Source of the DNA: Candidatus Pelagibacter sp. FZCC0015 | GTDB taxonomy: Bacteria; Pseudomonadota; Alphaproteobacteria; Pelagibacterales; Pelagibacteraceae | Direction of reading: 5' to 3' | NCBI RefSeq assembly: GCF_007833635.1 | Contig: NZ_CP031125.1 | Location: forward strand, 1 to 64,000 | DNA: 64,000 bases | In this document: positions 8,930 to 18,079 of the stretch, piece after piece | How positions within the stretch are numbered: the first letter of the stretch is position 1 | Layout of the letters: every line of letters starts with the position of its first letter | Position numbers and translations under genes: made by a program | Notes under the pieces: model-generated | Seen by the model: only the letters and a program-made list of their open reading frames with translations | Told to the model about the DNA's origin: nothing | The model's database searches: none

Positions 8930-9905
8930 TAACTCCTAGTTTTTTCATAAGAGCTGTCATCTCTTCAGTTTGTTTTTCTAAGAAAGATACAAACTTACCT
9001 TCTGGGTTATAAATATTAACCCATGCATTTCTTGCTCTTACTGTTTCCCATTCAGGAGTTTTTTGTACATCACCTAGCATTTTAGCAATTGCTGCTTTAT
9101 CAGCATTGCTCATACCTGGAGGGCCAAAGAAACCTCTCCAGTTAACGAATTGTACATCATACCCTTGTTCTTTAAGAGTTGGTGCATCTGGTGCATCAGA
9201 AACTCTTGAAGGAGCAGTAATACCAATAATTCTCACTTGATCTCTTGCACCCATCAACTCACCTAAACCAGTTGAGATGATTTGAGTTTCTCCAGATAAA
9301 AGTCCAGCTAAAGCTTTTCCACCAGCATCATAAGGAATGTATGCAACAGCATTTGGATCTGCGCCAGCAGCTTGGAATGCTAAAGCACCAATTAAATGGT
9401 CCATACTTCCTCTTACTGATCCACCAGCCATTTTGATTGAGCTTGGATCTTTTTTGTATGCATCAACTACATCTTTAAAGTTTTTGTAAGGTGAGTTTTT
9501 TGCAACTGCAATAGCACCGTAGTCACCAATAACACCAGCAATCGGCACAACATCTTTATAAGATAAAGTTCCACTACCTTTTACGTAACCTTCGTGTCTA
9601 GTAATTGATCTTAATACTAATGGTGTAGATTGAACTAAAACTGTGTTAGCAGGTTTAGTGTTAATCATGTAAGCAAGTGCTTTACCACCACCACCACCTG
9701 ACATATTTTCAAATGATGCACTTTTTAACATACCAGCTTTTGTTAAAGCTTCTCCAGTACCTCTAGCAGTTCCATCCCAACCACCACCAGCACCACCACC
9801 AATTACAAAGTGCAATTTGTCAATTGCTACTGAGCTTGTAGTTGTTGCTGAGAATAATAGGATTGCTGAGAATAATACTGAAACTATTTTTTTTAAGTTT
9901 TTCAT
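8925..9905 (-). CDS. tctC: TctC-type periplasmic solute-binding protein
   Basis: A 326-residue protein with a clear Sec signal peptide (KKIVSVLFSAILLFSATTTSSVA) and the TctC/BugT fold: FVIGGGAGGGWDGTARGTGEALTK ligand loop, GGGGGKALAYMI, and AYIPYDAGGKALAGLLSGETQIISTG in the second lobe. It captures the organic acid for TctBA. A strong ribosome site (GAGAGGGA) precedes the ATG. It is clearly divergent from the two other TctC genes in the window. A TATAAT-like box lies in reverse at 9940-9945 in the ~260-bp leader, but no good -35 was found. Confidence 0.92.
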   Translation of the reverse strand: MKNLKKIVSVLFSAILLFSATTTSSVAIDKLHFVIGGGAGGGWDGTARGTGEALTKAGMLKSASFENMSGGGGGKALAYMINTKPANTVLVQSTPLVLRSITRHEGYVKGSGTLSYKDVVPIAGVIGDYGAIAVAKNSPYKNFKDVVDAYKKDPSSIKMAGGSVRGSMDHLIGALAFQAAGADPNAVAYIPYDAGGKALAGLLSGETQIISTGLGELMGARDQVRIIGITAPSRVSDAPDAPTLKEQGYDVQFVNWRGFFGPPGMSNADKAAIAKMLGDVQKTPEWETVRARNAWVNIYNPEGKFVSFLEKQTEEMTALMKKLGVI

Positions 9906-10165
9906 TATTTATCCCTCTCTAATTTAAAAACGTAAGTTAATTATAGTCTTAATCTTTATTCAACCTCTAATTAAATAACACAACTTTTAATTGAAAGTAT
10001 TTTCTCAAAAATAATATAAATAAAACTTAGAATTTTATTAATTTTAAAAATTAAATTTTCACTTTATTGACTAATACATTTTTTATTATCTTTTGCATAA
10101 TAGATGTTAGAAGCTTATGAATGATTAAATATCAAATCAAATAATATCAAATTTTAATATCTAAA

Positions 10166-12172
10166 TTAACTTAACGGCCAAGGTAATTCTATGTACGACT
10201 GTAGTATACCTGGAGGGAAATCCATAACCATAAAATGTGATATTAGAGATAGAAAGATCCAAACTAAAATTCCACTTAAAATGCTAAAAACTTTATTTTT
10301 CTTAGCAATTTTATTTAAAAAAATAATCACAAAAAAACCAATGGATACAAAGAAGCCAATAAATATTGATAAAAATAATGGTGAAATAAACCAAAATATA
10401 GTTAACCATTGATTTCTAATTTCTCTTTTTCCCTTTACTAAATTTTCTGCATCATGAAATACTTTTGCACCTGTGTTACCAAAGTACATTTGAACACCTA
10501 TAATAAAACAAAATATAATCATAAAAATACCAACACTTATTGGAAAAATTTTTCCCAAGTACTGCAAATGATCTGTAACAAAAATTGTGTAAATACCTAA
10601 AAAAGATAAAATAAAAAGAAATATCCATTGAGGTATTGTTTTTAAGTTTAATAATTTTGATTTTGATTGAGCAATTTCATCTTTTCTATTTATAATTTTT
10701 ATACCTGAGTAAATTGAGAAAATTGAAATTAAAATTAAAATTAAAAATATTGGTCGAGTAAATAATTCAGAAAACTTATAAAATTGCATTGTCTGATAAA
10801 GGTATGTTTCAATACTATCACTAAGGACAAACCCAATCATTAAAGCAACTCTAGAGTAATCAAATCTTTTCATGAATACTGCCAAAACCCCTATGAATGT
10901 TGCAAAAAGTAAATCCCCCCAAGACCTTGTAGAGTTAAAAATCGCGAACAAAATTAATGAAATTAAAAATGGTGCTAAGACAGTAAAATTAATTGTTGTT
11001 AATTGAGAAATTGGTCTTGCCATCGCTACACAAATGATTGCACCAAAAATATTTGCAACAGCTAAAGACCATATTATTGTGTAAATTAAATCAAGCTGTG
11101 TATCAACCATTTGGATTCCTGGATCAACACCCAACAAAATTAAACCACCCATTAATATTGCAGTTCCTCCTGAACCTGGAATTCCAAACAAAAGAGTTGG
11201 GATAAGCGCTCCTCCTTCTTTTGAATTGGAACTAGACTCTGGACCTATGACGCCTCTAATGTCTCCGTTTCCAAAATTTTCATTATCTTTTACTGTTGTT
11301 TTTGCATGGCTATAACTTATCCAATCAATACATGACCCACCTATACCAGGTATCAATCCAATAAAACTTCCAATGAAAGAACATCTTAAAACTAAAAATT
11401 TATTTTTGAGAAAATCTTTTAGACCGATAAGCCATCCTGATTTTTCTAATTCTGCTTTTTCTGAAACTGCTTTATTTGATCTAAGTAGTTCAACAATTTC
11501 AGGAAATGCAAAGATTGAAATAGCTACTACCATTAAATGAATTCCACCACCTAAATACATTACAATTGGATTCTGTACTTCTAAAACAGTGCTAAAATCC
11601 AATCTATATTCGGAACTTGCTGGTGATATACCAATACAGCCAATAATCATTCCAAGGCATGCTGCAACCAAACCTTTAAATATACTTGAGCCTGTAAGTG
11701 TACCAACAACTGAAATCCCAAAAATAGCCAGCATCAACATTTCACCTGTACCGAATGCTAAAATAATTGGTTTAGCTATTTGAATTACTGCAGTTAATAA
11801 AACAGCACCAAATAAACCACCAAATAATGATGAAAAGAATGCGGCTGATAAAGCTCTTGCTGCTTGTCCTTTTTTTGCTAAAGGAAATCCATCCATAACA
11901 GTTGCTTGTGCTGAGACTGATCCCGGGACACCAATTAAAACTGCAGGAAATGTATCTGATGTTGCAACTACTGACATCAGTCCCATCATCATAGCAATGC
12001 CTGAAATTGGTTCCATGCCAAAAACAAATGGAAGCAATAGAGATAATCCAACTGTTCCTCCAAAACCGGGAATAACTCCTACAACCAATCCAAGCATTAC
12101 TCCGAGTATCAAAAATATTATTGATGGGCCCGAAACAATAGTTACCAGTGCTGAAAAAAGAGCTTCTAGCAT
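10166..12172 (-). CDS. Fused TctA-TctB tripartite transporter membrane protein
   Basis: A 668-residue protein. Residues ~1-500 are a complete TctA: GVIPGFGGTVGLSLLLPFVFG near residue 35, GLIPGIGGSCIDWISY near 270, and SSSNSKEGGALIPTLLFGIPGSGGTAILMGGL after it. After a hydrophilic linker (IINRKDEIAQSKSKLLNLKT) come ~160 residues with four helices, matching TctB in length and pattern (FPISVGIFMIIFCFIIGVQMYF). No separate tctB is present here, which supports a true fusion. It follows tctC2 on the same strand and is separated from it by a GC-rich terminator hairpin. Confidence 0.9.
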   Translation of the reverse strand: MLEALFSALVTIVSGPSIIFLILGVMLGLVVGVIPGFGGTVGLSLLLPFVFGMEPISGIAMMMGLMSVVATSDTFPAVLIGVPGSVSAQATVMDGFPLAKKGQAARALSAAFFSSLFGGLFGAVLLTAVIQIAKPIILAFGTGEMLMLAIFGISVVGTLTGSSIFKGLVAACLGMIIGCIGISPASSEYRLDFSTVLEVQNPIVMYLGGGIHLMVVAISIFAFPEIVELLRSNKAVSEKAELEKSGWLIGLKDFLKNKFLVLRCSFIGSFIGLIPGIGGSCIDWISYSHAKTTVKDNENFGNGDIRGVIGPESSSNSKEGGALIPTLLFGIPGSGGTAILMGGLILLGVDPGIQMVDTQLDLIYTIIWSLAVANIFGAIICVAMARPISQLTTINFTVLAPFLISLILFAIFNSTRSWGDLLFATFIGVLAVFMKRFDYSRVALMIGFVLSDSIETYLYQTMQFYKFSELFTRPIFLILILISIFSIYSGIKIINRKDEIAQSKSKLLNLKTIPQWIFLFILSFLGIYTIFVTDHLQYLGKIFPISVGIFMIIFCFIIGVQMYFGNTGAKVFHDAENLVKGKREIRNQWLTIFWFISPLFLSIFIGFFVSIGFFVIIFLNKIAKKNKVFSILSGILVWIFLSLISHFMVMDFPPGILQSYIELPWPLS

Positions 12173-12185
12173 AAAAATATTCTAT

Positions 12186-12217
12186 AAAAAAAAAGGGGGC
12201 ATTGCCCCCTTTTTTTT
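12186..12217 (-). terminator. GC-rich hairpin/terminator between tctC2 and the fused tctAB gene
   Basis: Arms GGGGGC (12195-12200) and GCCCCC (12204-12209) with a three-base loop are flanked by runs of A (12186-12194) and T (12210-12217), so it can act as an intrinsic terminator in both directions. It stands out against the AT-rich background. Because it lies between the binding protein and its permease in one operon, it most likely gives partial termination or protects the tctC2 mRNA. Confidence 0.88.
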
Positions 12218-12234
12218 AACTAAAGGAAAAATAA

Positions 12235-13296
12235 TTACTTAGTGTTTTTCCACTCTTGTAAAAATTTCTCTGACTTAGAATCAACTGAAGTAGCTTTTTT
12301 TAATGAAGATTTTAAATTTTTAGATCCAGTTACTTGATCGTATTTACCTAATTTTTTATTTAAAACTTTCATTGCCTCAGGATCATTTACAATAGCTTCT
12401 GCAGCTTTTTGCCAAGCTTTAACAACTTTTTTGGAAGCAGATTTTGGCAACATCACATATTTTTGTGTTGCAAAACCAGCATAAAATAAAGCTGTCCAAG
12501 ATTTAGCCTCTGTTCCTTTGAATTTATTTCCAGTCACTGCCTCATAAACTTCTGGAAATGAAGGTAAATCTGGGAAATTGGGATCTCTAGCAACTTTTCC
12601 ATCTATTGGTGCGCCCCATGTCATAACAGCAACCATTTCACCTTTTTCAACTAATGGCTTAACATGTTTTAAGTAAGATGCTGTTGTTTGGTAATCAATT
12701 GTAGTTTCACCTCTTAGAATAGCAGCTCTTCCTGCTTTTCTTCCTTTCATACCATAAACAACATTTACATCTAATCCTAGCATATCAAATGCAAGGATAG
12801 GAACTGCATCTAAAGAAGTTTTACCTTGAGAGCCATAAACAAGTTTTGATCCTTTTAATTTATCAAAATCTTTAATGATATCAGTAACTCCCATATCTTT
12901 TCTAACATATACAACTCCACCTGTTCCACTTGCAAAAATTGGAACCATGTTTTTGTATTGGTATCTTACTCTTTCATCTTTAAATATGAACGGTAACTGA
13001 ACTGATCCTGATGTTCCAAATACAACCGAACCATCTTTATCTTTACCATGTTCAGCAAAGTATTTATTTGATGCACCAATTGCTTTACCATCAGTAACAT
13101 TTTTAACAACAACAGTTGGATTTCCAGGTAAGTTTTTACTGAAAGCTGGACCAATTGCTCTTGCCCAAGTATCAGATCCACCACCTGCTTTGAATGGAAT
13201 CCAAATTGTTACTGTCTTTCCAGAATAATCTACTGCTAAAGCAGAAGACATAGTTATAATTATTGCAGCTAATGCTGTAATTAGTTTTTTAATCAT
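12235..13296 (-). CDS. tctC: TctC-type solute-binding protein (copy 2, permease-linked)
   Basis: A 353-residue protein with a signal peptide (KKLITALAAIIITMSSALA) followed by YSGKTVTIWIPFKAGGGSDTWARAIG, the TctC ligand loop, and a second lobe with LRGETTIDYQTTASYLKH. It probably feeds the fused TctAB encoded next. Large blocks are identical to the protein at 15414-16472 (for example the YGMKGRK and ETTIDYQTTASY regions). The ribosome site (GAGGAGGG) is very strong. The promoter carries direct repeats shared with the tcuA/abrB promoter. Confidence 0.92.
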   Translation of the reverse strand: MIKKLITALAAIIITMSSALAVDYSGKTVTIWIPFKAGGGSDTWARAIGPAFSKNLPGNPTVVVKNVTDGKAIGASNKYFAEHGKDKDGSVVFGTSGSVQLPFIFKDERVRYQYKNMVPIFASGTGGVVYVRKDMGVTDIIKDFDKLKGSKLVYGSQGKTSLDAVPILAFDMLGLDVNVVYGMKGRKAGRAAILRGETTIDYQTTASYLKHVKPLVEKGEMVAVMTWGAPIDGKVARDPNFPDLPSFPEVYEAVTGNKFKGTEAKSWTALFYAGFATQKYVMLPKSASKKVVKAWQKAAEAIVNDPEAMKVLNKKLGKYDQVTGSKNLKSSLKKATSVDSKSEKFLQEWKNTK

Positions 13297-13312
13297 TTTT
13301 CCCTCCTCTAAA

Positions 13313-13340
13313 ATTTTAGGTTACTTTGACAAGCTGACAA
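13313..13340 (-). promoter_or_regulatory. Predicted promoter of tctC2
   Basis: Reading the minus strand, a TTGTCA -35 (13335-13340) and a TAAAAT -10 (13313-13318) are separated by 16 bp, and the start codon of tctC2 is 17 bp downstream. The -35 lies inside the direct-repeat element at 13327-13351, as expected for an OmpR-family activated promoter. Confidence 0.5.
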
Positions 13341-13351
13341 GAAACTGACAA
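13327..13351. promoter_or_regulatory. Candidate TctD operator: three TGACAA direct repeats
   Basis: TGACAA occurs at 13327-13332, 13335-13340 and 13346-13351, between the divergent tctC2 and response-regulator genes. The 18-base stretch 13334-13351 (CTGACAAGAAACTGACAA) matches 18017-18034 (CTTACAAGAAGCTGACAC) at 15 of 18 positions. The ~11-bp repeat spacing fits dimeric binding by an OmpR/PhoB-type regulator. Confidence 0.6.
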
Positions 13352-13361
13352 AATCATTCTT

Positions 13362-14027
13362 ATGAAAGTGCTTATAATTGAGGATTCTAAAGAGTTTTCT
13401 AAATCGTTATTAGATTTTTTTAATTATGATGGTCACAGCACAGACCATGCTTCAAATTTATCTTCAGCCTATGATTATTTGTCAGTTTCCAAATATGATA
13501 TAATTTTATTAGATATAATGTTGCCTGATGGAGATGGAAGAGATTTTCTAAAAAAAATAAGAAAACAAAATAAAAACATACCTGTAATAGTTATGACAGC
13601 TAGATCTGAAGTATCTGATAGAATAGATTTATTAGATGTTGGTGCAGATGATTATATCATTAAACCTTTTGATCTAGCAGAGCTTGAGGCTAGATGCAGA
13701 GCAGTCCTAAGAAGACAGAGTGGACAAAATCAAACTTGTTTGAAATTTAAAAATCTATCTCTTTTTCCACTATTGGCTAAAATTGAAATCTCAGGGAAAC
13801 CGACAAGTTTAAGAAATCGAGAATTAAGATTATTGGAAATATTTTTTAATTCTCCAAAAATTTTTTTTACTAAAGAGCAATTAACTGATCGTCTATTCTC
13901 AATTTCTGAAACTATTTCCGAAAATGCTATTGAAGTTTATATTGCAAGATTAAGAAAAAAAATAAAGAATAGTAAAGCTAAAATCGAAAATGTTCGAAGT
14001 ATTGGATATAGATTAATAGAAAAATGA
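13362..14027 (+). CDS. tctD: OmpR-family response regulator (TctD-like)
   Basis: A 221-residue regulator. The receiver domain (1-~120) has the acidic pair E7/D8, phospho-acceptor D51 in LLDIMLPDGDG, T79 and K101. A PhoB-type winged helix follows, with LRNRELRLLEIFFNSP and the recognition region VYIARLRKKIKNSKAKIENVRSIGYRL. It overlaps the kinase gene by 4 bp. Its position beside two TctC genes and the fused permease suggests it controls tricarboxylate uptake, as TctD does in other bacteria. Confidence 0.9.
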   Translation: MKVLIIEDSKEFSKSLLDFFNYDGHSTDHASNLSSAYDYLSVSKYDIILLDIMLPDGDGRDFLKKIRKQNKNIPVIVMTARSEVSDRIDLLDVGADDYIIKPFDLAELEARCRAVLRRQSGQNQTCLKFKNLSLFPLLAKIEISGKPTSLRNRELRLLEIFFNSPKIFFTKEQLTDRLFSISETISENAIEVYIARLRKKIKNSKAKIENVRSIGYRLIEK

Positions 14028-15412
14028 TTTCATTAAAAACAAATAATTTTTCTTTGAAAAATAGATTGCTAATTCAATTAAGTATAATCGCAGCAATTTT
14101 ATCAATTATTATATTTGTTGGTATCCGTACTCTTGTTACTCAAACATTGACCACTACACAAGATAGTTTGTTAAAAGCTTCTGTAAACTCAATAGTAGAA
14201 GGTGTGAGGGTTGGAAATAATAATATTTATTTAATCTGGCCATTTGAAACTTTTTCAACACTTGGAAGACTTGGGGAAGATCGAATATTTTACAGACTAG
14301 ATAAAAACAATGAGTTTCTTATTGGTTATAATAAATTTCCAAAATCAAAAATTTATGGAAATTTAAGCAAACCATCATTCAAAACTATAAACTATAAAGA
14401 AAAAAATATCCGAACTGTTTCAGTTAAACATTTATTTACAATTAAAGGTAAACCAACTGAAATTTACATAACAGTCGGACAAACTCAAAATTTTCAATTT
14501 AATATTTTAAAAGATGTTACAACAAATATATTTGTGATTGTTTTTATTTTTTTCATCATATCTATCTTTTTATCATTTATTACAACATCACTTGCACTAA
14601 GGCCCGTTAATTTATTAGCAAAAGAAGTTAAAGAACGAGGCCCTCATGATTTACAAGAAGTAAAATATCCATCACCTAAAGAACTTAAACCATTACTAAA
14701 TTCTTTGAATGGATTTATTAAAAGATTACAAAATTCACTAAAAAAGACTGAAATTTTTATTGCAGAAGCTGCTCATCATATCAAAACTCCACTAACTGTA
14801 GTAAAATCAGAAAGTGAATTAGCTCTAAGAAAGTCAAAAACACCTGAAAATAGAGTTCATTTAAGAAATATTATTAGATCAGTAGATCAGACAAGTAGAT
14901 CATCAATACAATTACTAGAGCACGCTATGGTTATGTATAGAGCAGAAAAGAAACAGAGAGAGCTTTGTAAAGTCAATCAAATAATTAAAAAAATCGCAGA
15001 TAACTATAAGCCAGCAGCTAATTTGAGAGATATTAACATTAAACTTAATTTATTAGCTGATTATAATATTGAGATTTTATTAGACAGAATATTGCTTGAA
15101 GTAACTTTAAGAAATTTAATTGATAATGCTATTAAATACTCACCCATTGAAGAAAATATAATTATAAAAAGTATTATAAATAATAATAAGTATATAATTT
15201 TAATCGAAAATGTTTCCTTAAACATGGATAAAATAAATAAAAATCAATTGGTTAAAAGATTTTCACGTGGAAAAAACCATAAAAATATAATTGGAACTGG
15301 TTTAGGACTTGCGATTGTAACAGAGGCAGTTCAGGCTCTAAAAGGTAAATTTAATATCAAAATTGAAAACAAAAAAAAATTAATAACAAGTATTCTTTTG
15401 CCTTTAAAATAA
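14024..15412 (+). CDS. tctE: Sensor histidine kinase (TctE-like)
   Basis: A 462-residue inner-membrane kinase. TM1 is about residues 18-38 and TM2 about 166-190, bracketing a periplasmic sensor of ~125 residues of the TctE type. The dimerisation/phospho-acceptor motif is EAAHHIKTPLTVV (H251), followed by an N-box LRNLIDNAIKYSP and a G-box GTGLGLAIVTEAV. It probably senses an extracellular carboxylate and phosphorylates the adjacent response regulator. Its stop is one base from that of the convergent tctC3. Confidence 0.9.
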   Translation: MISLKTNNFSLKNRLLIQLSIIAAILSIIIFVGIRTLVTQTLTTTQDSLLKASVNSIVEGVRVGNNNIYLIWPFETFSTLGRLGEDRIFYRLDKNNEFLIGYNKFPKSKIYGNLSKPSFKTINYKEKNIRTVSVKHLFTIKGKPTEIYITVGQTQNFQFNILKDVTTNIFVIVFIFFIISIFLSFITTSLALRPVNLLAKEVKERGPHDLQEVKYPSPKELKPLLNSLNGFIKRLQNSLKKTEIFIAEAAHHIKTPLTVVKSESELALRKSKTPENRVHLRNIIRSVDQTSRSSIQLLEHAMVMYRAEKKQRELCKVNQIIKKIADNYKPAANLRDINIKLNLLADYNIEILLDRILLEVTLRNLIDNAIKYSPIEENIIIKSIINNNKYIILIENVSLNMDKINKNQLVKRFSRGKNHKNIIGTGLGLAIVTEAVQALKGKFNIKIENKKKLITSILLPLK

Positions 15413-15413
15413 T

Positions 15414-16472
15414 TTATTGTTTTGTATCCATCCAAGAGGATAAATAAATGTAAGCTGGTTCGTCGAGAGTTGAGGCTTTTCGAAGAGCGAAAATTAAATT
15501 TTCTCCTATAATTTGATCATATTTACCAAGTTTTTTATTAATTATTTTCATTGTATCCAAATCATTTACGATTTGGCCTGAGGCATTTATCCATGCTGTT
15601 ACAACGTTGTCAGATGCAGATTTAGGTAAAACTATAAACTTTTGAGTGGCAAAACCTGCGTTGAATAAAACTTGCCAAGCATCAAAAGCCTCTTTGTTTT
15701 TATTTTTTATTACCTTATCGTATACTTCACTAAATGAAGGTAAATCCGGGAAATTTGGATCTCTTTTTATTTGTCCATTTATAACAGATCCCCACGTCAT
15801 TAATGGTACCATTTCACCATTATCTACAAGTGGTTTAACGTGTTTTAAATATGACGCTGTTGTTTGGTAATCAATTGTAGTTTCACCTCTAAGGATAGCA
15901 GCTCTACCAACTTTTCTACCTTTCATACCATAAACAACATTTACATCTAGGCCAAGCATATCAAATGCTAACACCGGAACAGCGTCAAGAGAGTTGACAC
16001 CTTGTGACCCAAAAACCAAAGAAGTTGATTTTAATTTTTTAAAATCTTTAATTATATTATTTATGCCCATATCTTTTCTGATATAGACAACGCCTCCTGT
16101 TCCACTACCAAAAACAGGTATCATATTTTTATAATCATATCTCACTCTTTCATCTCTAAATAAATAAGGTAATTGAACAGAACCAGATGTTCCAAAAACA
16201 ACTAGTCCATCTTTGTCATTACTGTGTTGAGAAAAATATTTATTTGAAGCACCTAGTATTCCACCTTCTGTTACATTTTGAACTATAACTTTTGGGTTTC
16301 CCGGCAAGTTTTTACTAAACGCTGGACCAATTGCTCTTGCCCATGCATCGGTTCCTCCGCCTGCTTTAAATGGAATCCAAATTGTTACTGTCTTTCCAGA
16401 ATAATCTATAGCGTAAGCTGAGGTTATTGTTGTAAAAACTAGTAATAGTATTGTTAATATTCTATTGATCAT
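15414..16472 (-). CDS. tctC: TctC-type solute-binding protein (copy 3, orphan)
   Basis: A 352-residue protein with a signal peptide and the TctC fold, clearly a close paralogue of the 353-residue TctC at 12235-13296: long runs such as WIPFKAGGG, ARAIGPAFSKNLPGNP and LRGETTIDYQTTASYLKHVKPLV are shared. It has no membrane gene of its own; it follows the TcuA-like gene by 27 bp. It may deliver a related acid to the fused TctAB nearby. Differences cluster in the NVTEGGILGAS and C-terminal regions, which suggests altered specificity. Confidence 0.9.
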   Translation of the reverse strand: MINRILTILLLVFTTITSAYAIDYSGKTVTIWIPFKAGGGTDAWARAIGPAFSKNLPGNPKVIVQNVTEGGILGASNKYFSQHSNDKDGLVVFGTSGSVQLPYLFRDERVRYDYKNMIPVFGSGTGGVVYIRKDMGINNIIKDFKKLKSTSLVFGSQGVNSLDAVPVLAFDMLGLDVNVVYGMKGRKVGRAAILRGETTIDYQTTASYLKHVKPLVDNGEMVPLMTWGSVINGQIKRDPNFPDLPSFSEVYDKVIKNKNKEAFDAWQVLFNAGFATQKFIVLPKSASDNVVTAWINASGQIVNDLDTMKIINKKLGKYDQIIGENLIFALRKASTLDEPAYIYLSSWMDTKQ

Positions 16473-16499
16473 ATTTAATTATTAGCATTAAAAAACAAA

Positions 16500-17972
16500 T
16501 TAGGATAATTTAGCAGCATATTTTCCAGCTATTCTTCCGAAAACAGAACCTGACATTAACCCACTACCACCTGGATAATTTAAGTAAAATATACCACCAA
16601 CCATTTCACCTGCTGCATACAAGCCTTTGATTGGTTTTTCTTTATTGTCTAATACTTCACACTTATTATTTATTTTTAAACCCCCAAAAGTGAAAGTTAT
16701 TCCACATGTAACTCCAAAAGCATAAAAAGGACTTTTGTCAATTTTATTTGCCCAATTGGATTTATTTATTTTTAAACCTTTGGTATTTTTTCCATCTTTA
16801 ATTGTTGGATCGAACTTTACTTTAGTATTTACACTTTGATTGTATTTTAAAATTGTGCTCAGTGCTTTATTTGCATTAACACCTTTGAGTTTTTTGACGA
16901 GATCTTCTAAAGAATTTGCTTTTACTTTGGTAGCTGATTTAACATCATATTCATTGTAAAGCATTGGCCTTACTTTTTGATCAAAGATTTGCCAAGCAAA
17001 TTGTTTTGGTTGCTTAATTACTTCTCTACCAAATTTTGCATATGTGTAATTTCGAAGATCCTCACCCTCGTCAACAAATCTTTCACCATTTGCATTTAAA
17101 ACAATTCCCCATGGATAACTTATTTTTCTGTATTTAGCCGCAATCTTAAGATCACTAAACTTTGGACCATTGAGGTCATGAAACACTGCGTGACAACCAT
17201 TCCACTCACCATAACGAGCTGCATTATGTTCAAAAGCCATGGTTAATCCATCACCTGTATTATGTTTGGTACCTCTTACTTTAGCTTTATCCCAACCATT
17301 TCCAAGATATTTAGATCTCATTTTAGAATTTGCTTCAAAACCACCACAAGCAAGAATAACTGAATTACATAAAATTAATTCTTTTTTACCTTTGTGTAAA
17401 ACTCCAATACCTTTTATTTCGTTATTTTTTTTTATTAATTTTTTAGCTGCAACTTCATATTTAATTTTAATTCCATTTTTTTTGGCTATATTAGTGAGTG
17501 ATTTTATAAGACCTTCACCTTGATTTTTAACTTCTAAAGTTAAACCACCCCAATATTTAGTTACACCATTAACTACAAAAGATTGTTTCCCTTTTATTGG
17601 CACAAATTTCAATCCTTTCTTACTTAACCAATAAATCACTTCATGACTATCATTTACCAATGTTTTTGTAAGTTTTTTATCTGTCTTATTTTTAGTAACT
17701 TTGATCATGTCATCATAAAAACTTCTTTTAGGATATTTTCCATAATCAATTTTTTTTGACTGCTTTAATTTGGGAATAATTTTTTTTAAATCCGAAAAGT
17801 TATTGTAAGCAAAACGATAAGAGCCATTTGTATATCTGCTATTTCCGCCAGCTTCTTTTTTGGAAGCTTTTTCTATTATTAAAACTTTTTTAGCCCCATT
17901 ATCTCTTGCAGATAATGCAGCACAAAGAGCAGCATTTCCACTACCCACTACAACAACATCATATTTTTCCAT
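16500..17972 (-). CDS. tcuA: FAD-dependent tricarballylate dehydrogenase-like flavoprotein (TcuA family)
   Basis: The protein begins MEKYDVVVVGSGNAALCAALSA, an FAD Rossmann motif, followed by GGNSRYTNGSYRFAY, which is typical of TcuA and of the fumarate-reductase flavoprotein group. The C-terminal FAD segment KGLYAAGEMVGGIFYLNYPGGSGLMSG is also present. TcuA oxidises tricarballylate to cis-aconitate. An in-frame ATG ten codons upstream (18002) exists, but the flavoprotein family normally starts at the MEKYDVV methionine, so that start is chosen. It is followed by orphan tctC3. Other substrates of this flavoprotein group are possible. Confidence 0.78.
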   Translation of the reverse strand: MEKYDVVVVGSGNAALCAALSARDNGAKKVLIIEKASKKEAGGNSRYTNGSYRFAYNNFSDLKKIIPKLKQSKKIDYGKYPKRSFYDDMIKVTKNKTDKKLTKTLVNDSHEVIYWLSKKGLKFVPIKGKQSFVVNGVTKYWGGLTLEVKNQGEGLIKSLTNIAKKNGIKIKYEVAAKKLIKKNNEIKGIGVLHKGKKELILCNSVILACGGFEANSKMRSKYLGNGWDKAKVRGTKHNTGDGLTMAFEHNAARYGEWNGCHAVFHDLNGPKFSDLKIAAKYRKISYPWGIVLNANGERFVDEGEDLRNYTYAKFGREVIKQPKQFAWQIFDQKVRPMLYNEYDVKSATKVKANSLEDLVKKLKGVNANKALSTILKYNQSVNTKVKFDPTIKDGKNTKGLKINKSNWANKIDKSPFYAFGVTCGITFTFGGLKINNKCEVLDNKEKPIKGLYAAGEMVGGIFYLNYPGGSGLMSGSVFGRIAGKYAAKLS

Positions 17973-18016
17973 ATATGATTTTTTATAAAATTTTAAATTC
18001 ATTTTAATTTGATATA

Positions 18017-18034
18017 CTTACAAGAAGCTGACAC
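18017..18034. promoter_or_regulatory. Candidate TctD operator between tcuA and abrB
   Basis: CTTACAAGAAGCTGACAC matches 13334-13351 at 15 of 18 positions, with the same ~11-bp half-site spacing. It lies between two divergent genes and overlaps the -35 of the predicted plus-strand promoter. Confidence 0.6.
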
Positions 18035-18057
18035 AAAAAAATAATTTAAAATATAAT
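18028..18057 (+). promoter_or_regulatory. Predicted promoter of the abrB-prpF pair
   Basis: CTGACA (18028-18033) and TATAAT (18052-18057) are separated by 18 bp, and the abrB start codon is 22 bp beyond. The -35 sits in the repeated operator element. Confidence 0.55.
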
Positions 18058-18079
18058 TTAGTTATAATTTTTTTTAAAA

